From NCBI GenBank assembly GCA_029261135.1, contig JAJDBX010000009.1, forward strand, positions 1 to 64,000: 64,000 nt of DNA, in the 5' to 3' direction. Every line of letters begins with the position of its first letter. Positions within the stretch are counted from its first letter, which is position 1. The translations under genes were made by a program, and so were the position numbers. The stretch is from Nitrospirota bacterium. Its GTDB lineage: Bacteria > Nitrospirota > Nitrospiria > SBBL01 > JAADHI01. Shown piece by piece: positions 1 through 8,700 of this stretch. The notes beneath the pieces are model-generated. The model saw only the letters and a program-made list of their open reading frames with translations, was not told the origin of the DNA and made no database searches.

Positions 1-52
1 ATGTGTATCTACACCAAGAATAACCTCGTGTTTCAAGGATTGTTTTTTCATT
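1..52 (-). CDS. IS110-family transposase, N-terminal fragment (runs off window)
   Basis: Reading leftwards from an ATG at 52, the first 17 codons give MKKQSLKHEVILGVDTH and then the window ends. The GVDTH signature with its Asp is how IS110/IS1111 transposases begin; that Asp is the first carboxylate of their RuvC-like DEDD site. The family inserts circular intermediates at specific sites. Only the start is visible, so subgroup and intactness cannot be judged. The reading frame is also open upstream through the whole left end into the interrupted IS3 orfB, so the ATG at 52 is chosen from the family's usual N-terminus rather than from an upstream stop codon. Confidence 0.72.
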
Positions 53-267
53 TGTAAAGTCCTCTGAGAGTCTTTGGATGCATCTCCGATTGCATTGCAG
101 GACAGGACACTCAGGTTGCAGTACAAAGCTCCTATTAGGTCACGGACAATGCCCCCGGTGATACTCGGGAAACGCTGGTATCCAACCGACAGGTCAACGC
201 AAAGGCAGCTTCGCCAATCCCAGCACGGGTCAGGTTGGACCAACGTTCGATAGCATTTTAACTGAGT
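53..267 (-). ncRNA. Candidate IS110 left end encoding a bridge RNA
   Basis: About 215 bases separate the broken IS3 orfB (conserved protein match ends near 268) from the IS110 start codon at 52. IS110-type elements carry a non-coding left end here that is transcribed as the bridge RNA guiding target and donor choice. Seen in the sequence: a TAAAAT box at 260-255, close to the element edge, where the left-end -10 box lies in elements whose promoter forms on circularisation; and a hairpin with arms GATAC (182-178) and GTATC (164-160) around a 13-base loop. The hexamer GGATAC at 183-178 also occurs in the flanking target at 271-266, which would suit a target guide. The assignment rests on position and these short matches only; no covariance was tested. 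Confidence 0.45.
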
Positions 268-968
268 ATCCCAACAATTTCCCTTACGACTCATGCTGGG
301 AACCATTTTGTGGATCTTGAGCATCTTCACAAAATCATTGCTGCAATACTGGCTTCCCCGATCTGAATGAAAAATCAAACCAGGTGGTGGACGACGATGC
401 CAGACTCCCATTTGTAAGGCATCCATAACCAATTGCTTGTTGATCCGATTGCTCATGGACCAACCCACAATTTTTCGATGGAATAAATCCAGAATAACGG
501 CAAGATACAACCAGCCTTCGGAGGTCCAGACGTATGTGATGTCTGAAACCCAAACCCGGTCAGGCACAGCGACTTTGAAATTACGGTCTAGTAAATTCTC
601 GGCAATTGGCAGATTATGTTTACTGTCTGTCGTCACCTTGAACTTCTTTCTTCGTCGAACAGAGATCCCAGCCAAATTCATCAGCGTTCGTGCTCTGTAG
701 CGACCACAGGGAGTGCCACTTGCTGCAATTTCTTCTGAAATACGACGAGCCCCATAAGTATCTCTTGATTCCTTAGATGCCCTTTTTACGATTGGAATGA
801 GGTTTTCGTTCTCTATCTGCCGAGGCGATTTTTCTCGTTTCCGCCACGAATAATAACCACTTTGGCTCACTCGCATCACTTGACACAACAGGACAATTGT
901 ATAGACCTTCTTCTCGGTATCAATAAATTGATATCTCAGTCCGTTTCTTTCGCGAAGAAGGTTGCCGC
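268..968 (-). pseudogene. IS3-family transposase orfB (rve integrase), broken by IS110
   Basis: Translation in the frame reached after a -1 shift from orfA gives a typical IS3 OrfB: an HTH_21-like region (SQSGYYSWRKRE, then TYGARRISEE), then the DDE integrase core with VWVSDITYVWT (first Asp), LIFHSDRGSQY (second Asp) and MSRKGNCWD just before the catalytic Glu. The conserved sequence stops at GNCWD near 270, where AESFF with the third catalytic residue would be expected. The frame then runs without a stop through the IS110 left end. The protein therefore lacks its catalytic Glu and should be inactive. It has no listed start of its own because IS3 OrfAB is normally made by frameshifting. Confidence 0.85.
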
Positions 969-1232
969 CTTTTTTAATATTTCGCGCTCCAACTTCAAAC
1001 GCTTGTTTTCTTTGCGGAGTTGTTTTAATTCGGTCTGCATATTCAGCAGGCTGCGCGACTCAGACACACCACCTTCACTCTTTTCCATCTCCCGCTTCCA
1101 GCGGCCCAGGAGATTCGGATTGACGCCCAAATTCCGCGCTGCTTCTGATATCGCGTATCCCTGATCCTTTATTAATTTTACTGCTTCTTCTTTGAACTCC
1201 TTTGTGTGATTCCGTCTTTGCTTATTACTCAT
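936..1232 (-). CDS. IS3-family transposase orfA (HTH_Tnp_1)
   Basis: A 98-residue protein starting MSNKQRRNHTKEFKEEAV. It has the helix-turn-helix pattern of IS3/IS911 OrfA (AISEAARNLGVNPNLLGRW) followed by a charged, probably coiled-coil region rich in Lys/Glu (ELKQLRKENKRLKLEREIL) that serves as the multimerisation zipper. The start at 1232 is preferred over an upstream TTG/ATG because AGGAGG lies 7 bases before it. OrfA binds the element's terminal repeats and, when fused to OrfB by frameshifting, forms the transposase. OrfA is intact here while OrfB is not, so it can only act as a DNA-binding regulator. Confidence 0.88.
   Translation of the reverse strand: MSNKQRRNHTKEFKEEAVKLIKDQGYAISEAARNLGVNPNLLGRWKREMEKSEGGVSESRSLLNMQTELKQLRKENKRLKLEREILKKAATFFAKETD
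969..975 (-). other. Programmed -1 frameshift heptamer of IS3 orfA/orfB
   Basis: The minus strand reads A AAA AAG across codons 86-88 of orfA, the canonical IS3-family slippery heptamer. A -1 slip here leaves the orfA frame 33 bases before its TGA at 938-936 and enters the orfB frame (GGC GGC AAC CTT), which is open from that point. This explains why orfB has no separate start. Confidence 0.75.
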
Positions 1233-1279
1233 TGAACACCTCCTGAATGATTGATAATCCAATCTTAAGAATGTGTCCA

Positions 1280-1537
1280 CTAAAACCCTAGCACCTCGCA
1301 GCAATCGATTTTAGGAAAGAATGTCAATTGGACGGCGGTAAAACGCATTGAGATATCTTTCTTCATGTTTTCTTTTTGGCTGTTCTTTCGATAATATGGT
1401 GATGCAAGTGATATTGATCTAACTGATAGGACAGAACAATGTCGATGAACAACCCGCCACATCTCGGAAGAAGGTAGAGACTATCTTGCCAGTGTACGCC
1501 GTTCATGCCAAACGTTATTTTACTAAAGGCCGTATCA
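1280..1537. other. Intergenic stretch, no gene recognised
   Basis: Short open frames exist on both strands but none has a ribosome binding site or a recognisable product. Pairs such as ATGAAC (1444-1449) and GTTCAT (1501-1506) are complementary but do not follow the attC/attI pattern, so the 5' edge of the putative cassette downstream is not defined. Confidence 0.4.
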
Positions 1538-2500
1538 ATGAGTAAATCAAAAGACTATTTTATTTCCTTCAGTGAGATAGCCAGTACTTTAGGAATCCTA
1601 GAGGGTGATTTCCTGGAATGGGTGAAAGAAGACAACCCAGAAATAGGCAAAGACCATATAGGAAGAAAAGCAACTAAAAGGTCTTATTTAGAGAAGTGTG
1701 CGCTTAAAAAAGATTATTTATTTAAATTGGAAAAATCATTCCACGCTGAAAATCTAGAAATTGAAAGTGAGTCGGAGGACAAAATTCGATTCTATCTAAT
1801 AGAGCGCTCAAGGCTTATTGGTCTATATGCCATATTTATTGAAGATTTGATTAAGCTACATAAAGAATATAAAAAAGTTGCTGAGTTTCATGGAATAGAA
1901 AGTCCTGTTTTAGCTGCATATTTATTGTTTTCAAAGGCTATATCCGTATTGTCTTGCCTTTGTGAAAACCTAAAGAAAGGATATTGGTATGTTGGTTCAA
2001 TGCTGCGTGAAATTGATGAAACACTAGATGTAGCGTTATATTTCATTTTGAGTAGTGAAGGAGATTCTGGAAAATTGGATTTAAAAAAATGGTTTCGCCT
2101 TGGTTCGTCTCCAAGTCATTTTAAGTGTAGAGAGATAATTTCCGAATGGCATTCACAACTCAACCCTTCAATTAATGAAGAAAATCACAGGGTATTAATG
2201 AGTAGTCTTTATGGGAAAAAATCAAAATTTACTCATCCAACATTTCAGTCAATAAGAGATAGTAGTGTGATGTCATATTCTAATGGAGAGATAGTCATAA
2301 AAAATCTATGTTATGGGAGTTCGTCCAGGCAAAAATATTTATGGGAACTTACGCATTTTACTAAATCTAGCATCTGGACATGTTTTCAACGGTTTATGCT
2401 GATTTTTATCCATTCAATGCCACTTAATCAAAAAGATGTAGACTATTTGTTAGAGTACGACAAAAAATTTATCGCCTTGGATAGCAGTTGGGAATGGTAA
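1538..2500 (+). CDS. Hypothetical protein of a putative gene cassette
   Basis: A 320-residue soluble protein (331 if started at 1505) that I do not recognise. No signal peptide or membrane segment is evident. It starts MSKSKDYFISFSEIASTLGI, where SFSEIASTLGILEGDFLEW could be a DNA-binding or excisionase-like helix pair. The rest is helical and charged, with an aromatic-rich C-terminus (SSIWTCFQRFMLIFIHSM, DSSWEW). The start at 1538 has AAAGG about 10 bases upstream; 1505 has nothing better. Codon use is much more AT-rich than mutS next door, and the gene is followed within a few bases by an attC-like palindrome. Both suggest horizontal acquisition, perhaps as an integron cassette. Confidence 0.6.
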   Translation: MSKSKDYFISFSEIASTLGILEGDFLEWVKEDNPEIGKDHIGRKATKRSYLEKCALKKDYLFKLEKSFHAENLEIESESEDKIRFYLIERSRLIGLYAIFIEDLIKLHKEYKKVAEFHGIESPVLAAYLLFSKAISVLSCLCENLKKGYWYVGSMLREIDETLDVALYFILSSEGDSGKLDLKKWFRLGSSPSHFKCREIISEWHSQLNPSINEENHRVLMSSLYGKKSKFTHPTFQSIRDSSVMSYSNGEIVIKNLCYGSSSRQKYLWELTHFTKSSIWTCFQRFMLIFIHSMPLNQKDVDYLLEYDKKFIALDSSWEW

Positions 2501-2574
2501 TATAACAAAAGCATTCGTCAGACGGCGAGAAGCTCGGCTGTTACATGCAACTCTGCAGATGCAGATTGTTAGGT
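2500..2574 (+). other. attC-like recombination site (59-base element)
   Basis: Immediately after the stop at 2500 lies an imperfect palindrome built like an integron attC. TAACAA (2503-2508) pairs with TTGTTA (2566-2571), and the right end reads GTTAGGT (2568-2574), matching the R' consensus GTTRRRY exactly. Inside, GCATTCGTCAGAC (2511-2523) pairs with CTCTGCAGATGC (2551-2562) imperfectly, leaving extrahelical bases as attC sites do. The arms are separated by 2- and 3-base unpaired spacers, and a small CGAG/CTCG hairpin (2526-2536) sits in the variable centre. The left core (ATATAAC) fits RYYYAAC with one mismatch. No integrase is in view. Confidence 0.55.
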
Positions 2575-2659
2575 CTAGAGAATAATCACCCCTGAGGCAT
2601 AATTGGTAATACTGTCTCAGATTTTTACAGTTTTTTCCTTCCCTGCATTTTTTACTGAT

Positions 2660-5380
2660 TTAAGTTTCAGAATCTTCCGATTTGATATCGCTGTCTTTTT
2701 TTAATTGTTCTGAAAGATCAATCAGTTTTTTTAAGGCTTGCATCGGGGTGAGGTTCATCGGGTCGATATTTCTCAGCGCATCGATGACGGGATGTTCAAG
2801 CACTTGGAGTTCCGGTAAGGGGTCTTGATCTTCAGGAGTGGATGCTGAAAAAAGAGAACCCTGATCGGAAAAATTTTCAATGGAGTCGGCTGAAAAATGG
2901 GCGTGAAGGGGGGTCCCGATGGTTTTATCATCTAATTTTTTGAGAACGTCTTTTGCCCTGTTGATGATCTCGGCAGGTAGCCCTGCCAGTCGTCCCACTT
3001 GAATGCCGTAGCTTTTATCTGAACCGCCTTCGACCATTTTTCTCAAAAAGATGATCTCATCGTTCCATTCTCGAACCAACACATGATAGTTTCGAATCCC
3101 CGGATAAATCATCGAAAGCCCGGTCAGTTCATGATAATGTGTCGCAAAAAGCGTGCGGGCTTTGAGTGTAGTGTGGACATATTCCGCAATGGCCCAGGCG
3201 ATGCTGATGCCATCGAAGGTGCTGGTGCCGCGACCAATTTCATCCAACAAGATCAAACTTTTTTCAGTCGCGTGGCTTAAAATCTGAGACATTTCCGTCA
3301 TCTCGACCATGAAGGTGCTCATGCCTTCATTCAGGGCATCCTGCGCGCCGACGCGGGTGAAAATCTGATCGCAAACCCCGATGGTGGCTTCGCGTGCAGG
3401 CACATAACTGCCCATCTGTGCCATGAGCACGATGAGGGCGATCTGCCGCATATAGGTGGATTTTCCGGCCATGTTCGGCCCGGTCAAAATAAGCAATTGT
3501 TTAGAGGGCGGGCTGATCATGGCGTCATTGGGGATAAAGCCCGCTTTCCCACCTGAAACCATCCCGGCTTCCAAGACCGGATGCCGACCTTCGGTAATTT
3601 GAATACTCATGTTTTCATTCACTTCGGGTCGGCAGTAATTGTTGTTGTGGGCAACTTCGGCCAAGGTCGATAGAAAATCGATGAGGGCGATTTTTTTTGC
3701 CATGGTTTGAACGCGCGCGGTTTCTAAAGAAAGGTCATCACGAATTTCCTCAAAGGCGCGGGCTTCGAGCGCCATAATCGCATCTTTTGCCCCCGTGAGT
3801 TTTTCTTCCAGGGTTTTCAATTCCAGGGTCATATAACGTTCGGCATTGGCGAGTGTCTGCTTGCGGATAAAGTGTTCAGGCACTTTTGGTGAATGGGTTT
3901 TGCTGACCTCAATATAGTAACCGTGGACTTGGTTGTAGCGCACCTTGAGCGAGTCAATCCCGGTGTCTTGCCGTTCCTTTTTTTCCATCTCCGTGAGCAT
4001 GGCGCGGCCTTCTTTTTGGAAATGTCGCAATTCATCCAATTCAGCAAGGTAACCGGGTTTGATCACGCCCCCGTCTTTGAGGGAAAAGGGCGGCTCCGGC
4101 ACGATAGCCTGATCAATGAGTTGATAAACGGATTCGATATTGTCCCAGCTTCCCAGGAGTGTCGAGATAATTTCGGGGTGGAGCGTCGCGTCCGTCGCAT
4201 CCTCAACATGAGAAAGGGTTCGCTGAATTTCCGGCAGAAGCGCGATGGATTCTTTCAGGGCGATCATGTCGCGCGGTTGTGACGCTCTGAGGCTGATGCG
4301 GCCGATCAAACGTTCAATATCTGCAATAAGTTTGAGTCGATCTCGAAGCCCTTTTCTTAAAGCAAGATGATCATAAAAAAAACTCACCCCTTCCTGTCTG
4401 TGATGAATTTCTTTTGCATCCAGTAATGGCCGAAGAATCGATTCTTTGAGTAGCCGGCCGCCCATCGCCGTGACCGTGTGGTCAAGTAAGTGAAAAAGAG
4501 TGCCGCCCTTTTGATCTCGGTAAAGGGGAATGAGATCCAGGTGCTTTAAGGCCAGAGGATGAATGCGCATGAGCCCACGGCTGGGAATGGGCCTTACGCG
4601 CGTGATGTTGCCGAGGGCTTTTTTTTGTGTCTCTTGAAGATGGGTCAAAAGTGCCCCGGCCGCCATTAGGGAAAAGTCGCCACCCCCAAAAGCCGCCGTT
4701 GAATGGACTTTAAAATGCGTTTTCAAAACCAATTCCGCTTCTTCCTGTACAAAGAAGGAGGAGGGTACAAATCGAATCGGCCATTGATCGTTGAGCGGAC
4801 CCAATGGCCCTTCATTTTTTTTATAACGGGATGAGAGCATGATTTCTTTGGGTGAAATTTTTAGGAGTTCTGCCTCAACGACTGCCCAATGGCCATCTGT
4901 GGCGAGCATACGAAAATCACCGGTCGAAAGATCAATACAAGCCAGTCCGATCTGTTTGGCGTCTTTAAGACCCGCGTTCGATTTCCAAATCAGTGCCGCG
5001 AGATAATTGTGTTCTTTTTCTGTAAGCAGTTCTGGTTCGATGACCGTTCCGGGGGTAATGACACGAACGACTTCCCGCCGCACGATGCCTTTTCCCGGAC
5101 TCGCCTCCTCGACTTGTTCGCATATGGCAACCGATTCTCCCGCACGGATCATTCGGGCAATATAACCGGAGGCTGCATGATAGGGGATGCCACAGAGCGG
5201 GATGGGGTTAAGATTTTTTTTGTCGCGGGAGGTCAGGGTGATTTGTAAAATTTTAGAGGCTTTAATGGCATCGTCATAAAACATTTCATAAAAGTCGCCC
5301 ACACGAAAAAAAAGAATGGTCTCTGGATGTTCTTCCTTGATGGCCAGAAATTGTTTCATGAGAGGTGTGGTCGCTTGCAT
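2660..5380 (-). CDS. mutS: DNA mismatch repair protein MutS
   Basis: 906 residues, slightly longer than E. coli MutS (853). MutS recognises mispairs and small loops and recruits MutL. Seen here: the mismatch-reading F-Y-E motif at residues 30-32 (RVGDFYEMF), the connector and lever domains, then the ATPase with Walker A GPNMAGKST near residue 633, the Walker B/signature region LLDEIGRGTSTFDG near 710, FATHYHELT, and the helix-turn-helix dimerisation tail. The C-terminal tail (MQALKKLIDLSEQLKK) resembles the tetramerisation end. AGGAAG lies upstream of the ATG. It stands alone, with a 365-base gap on its 5' side, and its codon use matches the chromosomal backbone rather than the island to the left. 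Confidence 0.98.
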   Translation of the reverse strand: MQATTPLMKQFLAIKEEHPETILFFRVGDFYEMFYDDAIKASKILQITLTSRDKKNLNPIPLCGIPYHAASGYIARMIRAGESVAICEQVEEASPGKGIVRREVVRVITPGTVIEPELLTEKEHNYLAALIWKSNAGLKDAKQIGLACIDLSTGDFRMLATDGHWAVVEAELLKISPKEIMLSSRYKKNEGPLGPLNDQWPIRFVPSSFFVQEEAELVLKTHFKVHSTAAFGGGDFSLMAAGALLTHLQETQKKALGNITRVRPIPSRGLMRIHPLALKHLDLIPLYRDQKGGTLFHLLDHTVTAMGGRLLKESILRPLLDAKEIHHRQEGVSFFYDHLALRKGLRDRLKLIADIERLIGRISLRASQPRDMIALKESIALLPEIQRTLSHVEDATDATLHPEIISTLLGSWDNIESVYQLIDQAIVPEPPFSLKDGGVIKPGYLAELDELRHFQKEGRAMLTEMEKKERQDTGIDSLKVRYNQVHGYYIEVSKTHSPKVPEHFIRKQTLANAERYMTLELKTLEEKLTGAKDAIMALEARAFEEIRDDLSLETARVQTMAKKIALIDFLSTLAEVAHNNNYCRPEVNENMSIQITEGRHPVLEAGMVSGGKAGFIPNDAMISPPSKQLLILTGPNMAGKSTYMRQIALIVLMAQMGSYVPAREATIGVCDQIFTRVGAQDALNEGMSTFMVEMTEMSQILSHATEKSLILLDEIGRGTSTFDGISIAWAIAEYVHTTLKARTLFATHYHELTGLSMIYPGIRNYHVLVREWNDEIIFLRKMVEGGSDKSYGIQVGRLAGLPAEIINRAKDVLKKLDDKTIGTPLHAHFSADSIENFSDQGSLFSASTPEDQDPLPELQVLEHPVIDALRNIDPMNLTPMQALKKLIDLSEQLKKDSDIKSEDSET

Positions 5381-5430
5381 GTTTTTCGTCTTCCTTTTAA
5401 GTCCGTGAATAATGATCTAATTGAGGAGGG

Positions 5431-5465
5431 ATTTTACAGCAAATCGACCTGATTTGCTGTAAAAT
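5431..5465. repeat. Perfect 15-bp inverted repeat upstream of mutS
   Basis: ATTTTACAGCAAATC (5431-5445) is exactly repeated in reverse complement at 5451-5465, with a 5-base loop GACCT. It lies 50 bases upstream of the mutS start in the mutS leader or promoter region. It could be an operator for a dimeric repressor, an RNA hairpin in the mutS leader, or a small mobile palindrome; a simple terminator is less likely because no gene ends here. Confidence 0.7.
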
Positions 5466-5512
5466 TATTTTGCCTGAAAAAATAAGTGGAGTATCGTTTT
5501 TGATCTTTTTAT

Positions 5513-5533
5513 CTCCCCTTTGACAAAGGAGGG
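5513..5533. repeat. Palindromic repeat, CCCCTTTG/AAAGGAGG type
   Basis: A near-perfect palindrome (CTCCCCTTTG, AC, AAAGGAGGG). A close relative sits at 9203-9223. Palindromes of this CCCCCTTTG..AAAGGGGG kind are dispersed intergenic repeats in many bacteria. Two copies bracket the GMC oxidoreductase gene. Confidence 0.55.
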
Positions 5534-5613
5534 ATAAAAAGAAATCCAAGGAATTGTTGGACAAATAATAGATCTCTCTCAATCCCTCCCTTCCAGATAC
5601 CCTCTCCCGGTTC

Positions 5614-5642
5614 TTGACTTTATTCCTTAATTCCGGTATAGA
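5614..5642 (+). promoter_or_regulatory. Sigma-70 promoter for the GMC oxidoreductase gene
   Basis: TTGACT (5614-5619) and TATAGA (5637-5642) with a 17-base spacer, about 100 bases upstream of the start codon at 5746. Both boxes differ from consensus at one position. Confidence 0.65.
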
Positions 5643-5745
5643 ATTTCATTCTATTTATTAAGCACTTATACATGATTTGTCTTCAAATCTGTGTGTTGTT
5701 TTTGATCAAGAAATACCTATAAAACTATTTTAAGGGAGGTTTTCC

Positions 5746-8700
5746 ATGAGACGTATCTCTTTGTCTTTAGATCAATTGAAATCCCATTACGATGTGGTGG
5801 TGATCGGTTCTGGATACGGCGGCAGTATCGCGGCATCACGATTGGCGCGTGCAGGTCAGAAGGTTTGTTTGTTAGAGCGAGGCAAGGAGTTCTTGCCCGG
5901 TGAATTTCCAGATACCCTGCCCGAAGCCCTGAGTGAGATGCAATTTCGATCAAAAAAGGGAAACATCGGGGCAGAGACGGGTTTGTATGATGTGCATGTG
6001 AATGACGATATCAATGCCGTCGTGGGTTGTGGTCTGGGGGGCACGTCCTTGATCAATGCCAATGCCGTGATCGAAGCAGAACCACGAGTGTACGACGATC
6101 CTGCTTGGCCACAGGACTTTGTGAATGATCTTCAGGACGGTATGAAAAAAGGTTATGATCGCGCACGCGCCATGTTGGGTGCCAATCCTTATCCAAGTGG
6201 CGCACCGGGTTTTCCTTCATTGAAAAAAACAGAGGCACATAAAAAATGCGGGGAAGCCCTGGGTGAAGAATTCCGCATGCTGGATTTGGCAGTGACCTTT
6301 AAGAAAAATAAAGACAATATTAATGCGGTGGGTGTTGAGCAGCATCCCTGTATCAATTGTGGTGACTGTGTCTCGGGCTGTAATCATACCGCTAAAAATA
6401 CGACACAGATGAATTATTTGCCGGATGCTTATAATTTCGGTGCGGAAATTTTTACGGAAGTAAATGTGGAATATCTCGAAAAGCAGGCGGGAAAATGGAA
6501 GGTGCATTTTAAAGCGGTGGGGGCGGCCCGCGCGATTTATGATGTCGCGCATCCTTTTGTGAGTGCAGATCTCGTCGTGGTCTCGGCGGGGACTTTGGGT
6601 TCGACGGAGATCATGCTGCGTTCGCGTGAAAAAGGACTGAGCTGCTCCGACAAGTTGGGTGAAAACTTTACGGGCAATGGTGATGTTCTGGGTTTTGCCT
6701 ATAACAGTGATCAACGCATTACCGGTGTCGGCTGGGGAAATCGCGCGCCGGATGAGAAAAATCCGGTCGGCCCGACAATCACCGGCATTGTGGATACCCG
6801 AAAAAGTAGTCAAGATTACCACGATGGAATGTCCATTGAGGAAGGCGCATTACCGGGCCCCTTGACGCCTGGGTTGCCCCAGTTTTTATCGACCCTTTCA
6901 AAATTGGTCGGGAAGGATACGGACAGTGGGGTCGTGGACTTCATCTCTGAAAAAACCCGGGAACTCAAAAGTTTTCTATTCGGGGCTTATCATGGCGCAG
7001 CGCAAAATACCCAGACCTATCTCATCATGACCCACGACAGTTCTGATGGAAAGATGGTACTCGAAGAGGACAAACTACGTATCAAGTGGCCAGGGCTTGG
7101 AAAACAGAAAATCTTTGAAAAAGCCGATAAGGTGTTGATGAAGATGACAGAAGTCCTCGGTGGAACTTATATCCCGAACCCGCTTTGGTCCGACAAATCA
7201 CTCTATCCAAAATTTTTTGGCAATGATCTGGTCACGGTGCATCCTTTGGGGGGCTGCATCATGGCAGAGGATGCTTCCTTAGGAGTGACGAATCACAAAG
7301 GCCAAGTTTACTCTGCTCAAAGCGGAACAGCGGTTCATGAAGGCTTGTATATATCAGATGGGGCGATTATTCCGAAGTCGATCGGCACCAACCCTCTCTT
7401 GACGATCTCGGCTCTTGCAGAGCGGAATATGGAGATCTTGACACGTGAAAAAAATTGGGAAGTGAACGCAGAATTTGGTTCGCTGCCGCCCTCGCCGACA
7501 GCGCCCTTGAAACCGGGCATTCAATTTACAGAAACGATGACGGGTTATTTTTCTACAGAAGAAAAAAATGATTACCAAGTCGCAGCGGACAAAGGGAAGT
7601 CGAGTGATTCTCCTTTTGAATTTACATTGACTGTCATTTCCAATGATTTGGAAACAATGCTTTCAGAAGAAAACCATGAAGCGCGAATGTTTGGCACGGT
7701 AGATGCCCCCGCACTTTCCAATGAGGTGCTGACGGTAAACGGGGGCATCTTTAATCTCTTTGTGCGAGATCCTGAGAATGTCGACACGAAAAAGATGGTT
7801 TACCGGATGAAGATCGCGGCGCAAGACGGGAAGACCTATTACTTTGAAGGTTTTAAGTCTATTCATGATGATCCGGGTTTGGATCTTTGGTTGGATACGA
7901 CGACTTTGTATATCACTCTCTACGATGGGGCGGATGCCACTGTGCCTGTTCTGGGTAAAGGCATCCTTAAAATTCTGCCGCTCGATTTTGCAAAACAAAT
8001 GACAACAATGAAAGCGATTAATGTCAAGGATACAGCAGGGCGATTGAAGTCCCTCTCGAAATTCGGAACATTTTTTGCCGGATCACTTTTTGATACCTAT
8101 GGTTCGGTTCTAAGTGGTTTGAATTATTTAAACCCGGAGGCCGAGCCGCGTAAAAAACGAGTCTTGCGTGTCTCTGTCCCGGAAGTCCATGATTTTAGAA
8201 CAGAGGATGGTGTGAACCTCAGGTTGACACGTTACGAGGGCGGGAGACGTGGTCCGGTCATTTTGGCCCATGGCTTGGGCGTTTCAAGCCGTATTTTTTC
8301 TACAGATACGATTGATACGAATTTACTGGAATATCTTCACGCGCATCGTTTTGATGTGTGGCTCTTGGATTTTCGTGTGAGCATCGAATTGCCTGCGGCT
8401 TTGATGCAATCTACCGGAGATGAAATTGCTCAATACGATTATCCGGCGGCGGTCGAAACGGTTCGGATGATCACCGGTGCCGAAACGGTACAGATGGTGG
8501 TGCATTGTTATGGTGCAGCGACATGGACAATGTCCATGCTAGGAGGGCATCTCAAACATGTGCGTTCAGCTGTGGTGTCCCAGGTATCCACACATGCCAA
8601 AGCCGCATTGGGGAATAAAATGAAGTCCGGTCTTTTTGTCCCGACCTTGTTGGATAAGCTGGGGGTGGATTCTTTGACAGCTTATGTGGATGAAGGTTCG

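Larger units (their letters stand above)
268..1279 (-). mobile_element. IS3-family insertion sequence, interrupted by the IS110 element
   Basis: orfA and most of orfB of an IS3-type element are present. The upstream end lies near 1279-1271, where the minus strand reads TGGACACAT, beginning with TG as IS3-family ends usually do. The downstream end, including the last part of orfB and its terminal repeat, is absent from view because the IS110 element starts near 267. The missing portion may lie beyond the left edge of the window if the IS110 insertion is a simple nested one. Confidence 0.75.

Noticed and set aside
1233-1304. Longer IS3 orfA from 1304
   Set aside because: The first 24 residues are not OrfA-like and AGGAGG supports the start at 1232.
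1440-1512. Second attC or attI upstream of the cassette gene
   Set aside because: ATGAAC/GTTCAT are complementary but the GTTRRRY consensus is not met.
6217-6822. 201-residue minus-strand frame inside the GMC gene
   Set aside because: It is a shadow of the strongly supported plus-strand oxidoreductase, with no RBS or family match.
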